NCBI GenBank assembly: GCA_005879655.1
Contig: VBJK01000482.1
Location: 1 to 7,122, forward strand
Direction of reading: 5' to 3'
DNA from: Chloroflexota bacterium
Lineage (GTDB): Bacteria; Chloroflexota; Ktedonobacteria; Ktedonobacterales; Ktedonobacteraceae
Length of the DNA stretch: 7,122 bases
Below the pieces are notes generated by a model that ran no database searches, was not told the DNA's origin, and worked only from the letters and a program-made list of their open reading frames with translations. The position numbers were made by a program, and so were the translations under genes. Positions 4,680-7,122 of the stretch are shown in pieces. Within the stretch, counting starts at the first letter, position 1; each line of letters opens with the position of its first letter.

Positions 4680-5498
4680 ATGTCCTTTCCTCGCCCGTTT
4701 GAAGGGATTGAAATAATGCTCTTTCCCTATAAGAATTATGAGACACTCGCCGAGCCTTTGACAGTATATTATCCGGCAGGCGAAGTGGAGCTTGCTCGTT
4801 GGGTGTTGCAAACGATTGAAAAAGCCAGCGAATTATTGACACAATTACTGGAGCAAGCCAAACCTACCTTTAAAGTGATGGTCGTTGCTCCCAGCGATTG
4901 GCATCTTGCTCCTCACGATGAAGAAGAGGAGATCAGCACTTTTCACCCTTATTGGACCGATAGCACTGCTCCCCCCTCATTGGTCGTACCAGCTGAGGTT
5001 GATCCCATCTTTGGCGAAGTAACGCAGGAGAAGCTAGCTTTTATGCTCTATCACGAGTTAGCACTGGCTTATCTGGAAGCAGATCCGCGTCCCTGGCCGG
5101 ATGATGCTCCTTTGTGGTCGGATGAATGGCAGCTGAAGTTCGCTGCGCTCTGGCTCTCGCACCGTCTGGATGGGCAGCAAGGGATGCTGAATAAAGACCT
5201 ACGCGAAGAGTACGCTGAGATTTTCGAGCCTGAGGCAGATGGGAAGACGCCTGATACGATACGTAGCTTTGAGTGGTATGAGGATACTGCTTCAGAAGAT
5301 TATTTAGGGTATCAGTTGTTGCTAGAGCAATTTGCGAGTGACCTGCTAGAGCGCTATCCGCCGGAGATCTTGCCTCGTTTCCTGCACGCCTATCGGACGG
5401 AGCGCAAAGAGTTGCTCAGCGATGACGTGACTGCTATGCTTGCCTCCGTGCTTGGTCCTGCTGGTGCTGAGTGGTTAGAGGACCTCATCTACTTTTAG
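4680..5498 (+). CDS. Peptidase MA-like (gluzincin-fold) protein with degenerate HExxH motif
   Basis: I do not recognise a named family with certainty, but the pattern resembles the zinc-peptidase 'MA-like' proteins. Numbered from the ATG at 4680 (272 residues), an N-terminal domain at about 26-70 includes TVYYPAGEVELARWVLQTIE. LAFMLYHELALAYLEAD follows at about 119-135, where HELAL (125-129) occupies the place of HExxH. Then PLWSDEWQLKFAALWLS (about 145-160) occupies the place of the usual 'P-x-W-L-x-E-G' segment. A C-terminal helical part (YLGYQLLLEQFASDLLERYP, about 208-227) recalls the family's 'Y..G..F..YL...YG' stretch. Loss of the second histidine suggests no zinc catalysis. There is no signal peptide and the protein is quite acidic. 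The GTG at 4644 lies inside the promoter, so the ATG at 4680 or 4716 is more likely. tyrA follows after 23 bases. Confidence 0.82.
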   Translation: MSFPRPFEGIEIMLFPYKNYETLAEPLTVYYPAGEVELARWVLQTIEKASELLTQLLEQAKPTFKVMVVAPSDWHLAPHDEEEEISTFHPYWTDSTAPPSLVVPAEVDPIFGEVTQEKLAFMLYHELALAYLEADPRPWPDDAPLWSDEWQLKFAALWLSHRLDGQQGMLNKDLREEYAEIFEPEADGKTPDTIRSFEWYEDTASEDYLGYQLLLEQFASDLLERYPPEILPRFLHAYRTERKELLSDDVTAMLASVLGPAGAEWLEDLIYF

Positions 5499-5521
5499 TT
5501 TTTCGCTTGTGGTGGGATATT

Positions 5522-6400
5522 ATGTTCAATCGTGTAGCCATTATTGGCCTGGGACTTATTGGCGGATCAATGGGATTAGCCTTACGCAAGGCAAAGGCCG
5601 CGCAAGAGGTCACTGGTTTTGATCTGGGCCAGGGAGTCTCTCATAGCGCGTATAAAATGGGGGCTATTGATCAGCCATATCAAGCGTTAGCGGATGCCGT
5701 TCGTGGTGCTGAGTTAGTTATGCTGGCTACTCCTGTCGGAGCCATGCGCTCACTCTTGCAGGAGATAGCTCCTCATGTGATGCCTGGCACTATCGTGACA
5801 GATGTGGCAAGTACGAAAGTGCAAGTGATCAAGTGGGCGGCAGAAATTTTGCCTACAACCGTCTCTTTTGTCGGTGGCCATCCGATGGCTGGAAAAGAGC
5901 TGAGTGGCGTTGAGGCAGCTGACGCAGCGCTTTTTCACAATTGCGTCTATTGCTTGACACCAACGGCGCAGACCAGGCCGGAGGCAGTGAGTAAGGTCTG
6001 CTCTCTTATAGAGACCTTGGGTGCTCGTGTGCGCTTTTTAGAAGCTACTGAGCACGATCAAGAGGTTGCAAGTGTAAGTCATTTGCCGTTTCTCGCGTCA
6101 GTCGCTCTGGTCGAGACCGTCTCTGGCAGTGCTTCATGGCATGATGCGTCTCTGCTTGCGGCGAACGGCTTTCGGGATGTATCGCGCTTGGCTGCGGGTA
6201 GTCCTGAAATGTATCGGGATATTTGTCTGACGAATAGCGAGGTGATCACGCGTTGGCTTGGCGAGTATATTACCGTGCTACAAGATATGCAAGAGCGTAT
6301 AGCTGCCTGCGATAGAGACATCACGGAAAATTTTGCTCATGCACGAGATGTACGTTTGCAATGGCAGATGTTGCAGCGAGCAACTGATGTAAAAGAGTGA
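5522..6400 (+). CDS. tyrA: Prephenate dehydrogenase
   Basis: It catalyses the NAD-dependent oxidative decarboxylation of prephenate to 4-hydroxyphenylpyruvate in tyrosine biosynthesis (arogenate as an alternative substrate cannot be excluded). From the ATG at 5522 it has 292 residues. The Rossmann motif GLGLIGGS is at 9-16 and an acidic D34 (TGFDLG) ends the second strand, favouring NAD over NADP. ATPVGAM is at 69-75 and DVASTK at 94-99. HPMAGKE (120-126) contains the catalytic-site histidine, followed by SHLP (186-189) and GFRDVSRLA (216-224) with substrate-binding arginines. Length fits the single-domain form, with no chorismate mutase fusion and no C-terminal ACT domain. GGTGGGA stands just upstream of the ATG. 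A GTG at 5471 would add 17 residues and overlap the previous gene, so it was rejected. It is probably co-transcribed with the peptidase-like gene. Confidence 0.95.
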   Translation: MFNRVAIIGLGLIGGSMGLALRKAKAAQEVTGFDLGQGVSHSAYKMGAIDQPYQALADAVRGAELVMLATPVGAMRSLLQEIAPHVMPGTIVTDVASTKVQVIKWAAEILPTTVSFVGGHPMAGKELSGVEAADAALFHNCVYCLTPTAQTRPEAVSKVCSLIETLGARVRFLEATEHDQEVASVSHLPFLASVALVETVSGSASWHDASLLAANGFRDVSRLAAGSPEMYRDICLTNSEVITRWLGEYITVLQDMQERIAACDRDITENFAHARDVRLQWQMLQRATDVKE

Positions 6401-6419
6401 GGTAATGGCTTCATACTGT

Positions 6420-7016
6420 TTAGTCAGTAGACAATATCGATCCTAACGGTGGAACATCGGTTTGCGCGTAGATATCTGCAACTGGTAGCATAAGGTCCAC
6501 ACTTGCGAGTGTGACTACCTGTTCATGTCTGTACCGCGTAAGCGTCCACTTATCAGCTCCCTCACGGTGATAGACTTCAACCTCTTGATGATGTGAACTC
6601 ACCATCACATATTCATCCAGGCTCGCACATGCTTGATACGCTCGCAATTTCTCCCCCCGGTCTTTAGATGCAGTCGAGGGCGAGAGCACTTCGATAATGA
6701 GACGCGGTGAGCGAATAGCAGTTGAGCCGCGTTGGTAGTCATCGGGATTGCAAGTAACGGTAACGTCTGGGAAGTATGAGGGATTTTCACCACCAAGGGG
6801 TAATACCTTCATAGCAGAGTTCGCTACTCTGCACATTTTCCCGTATAGGTGGGCATTGAGGATAGTGCTCAAATTGATCGCTATTTGACTATGCTCAAAT
6901 GTACCACCTGACATAGCGTAGATACGCCCATCCGAGTATTCATATTTAATCTCGCTGGTACGCTCTATCTCATGGTATTTCTCAAGGCTAATCCAGTGTT
7001 CGCGTTGGAGGGCCAT
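6420..7016 (-). CDS. Uma2-family PD-(D/E)XK endonuclease-like protein
   Basis: The 198-residue protein has the hallmarks of the Uma2 (DUF820) family, which has a restriction-endonuclease-like fold. Among them are YEYSDGRIYAMSGGTFEH (25-42) and NLSTILNAHL (48-57). YFPDVTV carries D84, IIEVLSPST carries E109, and KDRGEKLRAYQA carries K123. D84, E109 and K123 fit the PD-(D/E)XK catalytic set, so it looks intact. The family is often present in many copies in cyanobacteria and Chloroflexota, and the biological role is poorly understood. The ATG at 7014-7016 is supported by AGGAAGGA (7025-7032) 8 bases upstream. The stop codon lies 19 bases from the end of tyrA on the other strand, with no obvious bidirectional terminator between. 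No toxin-antitoxin partner or mobile element is seen beside it. Confidence 0.92.
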   Translation of the reverse strand: MALQREHWISLEKYHEIERTSEIKYEYSDGRIYAMSGGTFEHSQIAINLSTILNAHLYGKMCRVANSAMKVLPLGGENPSYFPDVTVTCNPDDYQRGSTAIRSPRLIIEVLSPSTASKDRGEKLRAYQACASLDEYVMVSSHHQEVEVYHREGADKWTLTRYRHEQVVTLASVDLMLPVADIYAQTDVPPLGSILSTD

Positions 7017-7122
7017 AGGGGTTGTCCTTCCTGGTGTTAAGTTACTATCAACTATCTCTACGGCACAACGTTCACAAAATTTTACCGCTCACTAGTTGAG
7101 ATCTTGCGTGTCCCGATAGAAA
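7017..7122. other. Upstream region of the Uma2-type gene
   Basis: Apart from the ribosome binding site at 7025-7032, I find no convincing -35/-10 pair within these 106 bases. The promoter may lie beyond the window or be of a weak type. No reading frame of note starts here. Confidence 0.4.

Noticed and set aside
5471..5521. Upstream GTG start giving 17 extra residues to TyrA
   Set aside because: It overlaps the preceding gene, and the Rossmann strand normally begins at the protein's N-terminus, as with the ATG at 5522, which has GGTGGGA upstream.
6401..6440. Bidirectional terminator between tyrA and the Uma2-type gene
   Set aside because: Only a 4-base ACTG/CAGT stem is visible, with no T-run on either side.

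Overview
This window looks like chromosomal DNA of a free-living bacterium with moderate GC content. A member of the Chloroflexota (Ktedonobacteria-like) is my best guess. It rests on the combination of a Uma2-type nuclease, a GTPase fused to a DUF697-like domain, and an orphan ParA-type ATPase beside nth; it is an inference, not a sequence match. I see no rRNA, tRNA, CRISPR array, transposase or phage gene.

Left part (1-3058), all on the minus strand. At the left edge is the N-terminal 58 codons of an unrecognised protein, followed (in + coordinates) by a 371-base AT-rich gap. Then comes a tight operon read right to left: a ParA/MinD-type ATPase (2525-1656), a 146-residue protein ending in a Rho_N/SAP-like helical module (1652-1212), and endonuclease III (nth, about 1240-548). 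The junctions are a 3-base gap and a short overlap, so translation is probably coupled. Upstream lies a small unrecognised gene (3058-2771). The parA operon and this small gene each have a consensus-type sigma-70 promoter, and the two promoters are near-copies (TTGAC at -35, extended TGTCATAATAG at -10). The two transcription units are therefore probably co-regulated. An imperfect long inverted repeat stands behind each promoter.

Right part (3263-6400), plus strand. Divergent from the small gene is a three-gene cluster: a GTPase with Era/TrmE-like G motifs and a DUF697-like C-terminal half, a protein resembling a zinc peptidase whose HExxH motif has decayed to HELAL, and prephenate dehydrogenase (tyrA). 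The first gene has a TATAAT promoter with a repeated 12-13-mer over its -35 region. The second has its own near-consensus promoter just after the GTPase stop codon, so the last two genes can be transcribed separately.

Right end (6420-7016), minus strand. A complete Uma2-family (PD-(D/E)XK fold) endonuclease-like protein converges on tyrA with only 19 bases between the stop codons.

The less ordinary items are the parA / SAP-like / nth operon without a ParB, the duplicated promoter linking it to a small unknown gene, and the apparently inactivated peptidase-like protein between a membrane-type GTPase and tyrA. Nothing here amounts to a clearly new system.
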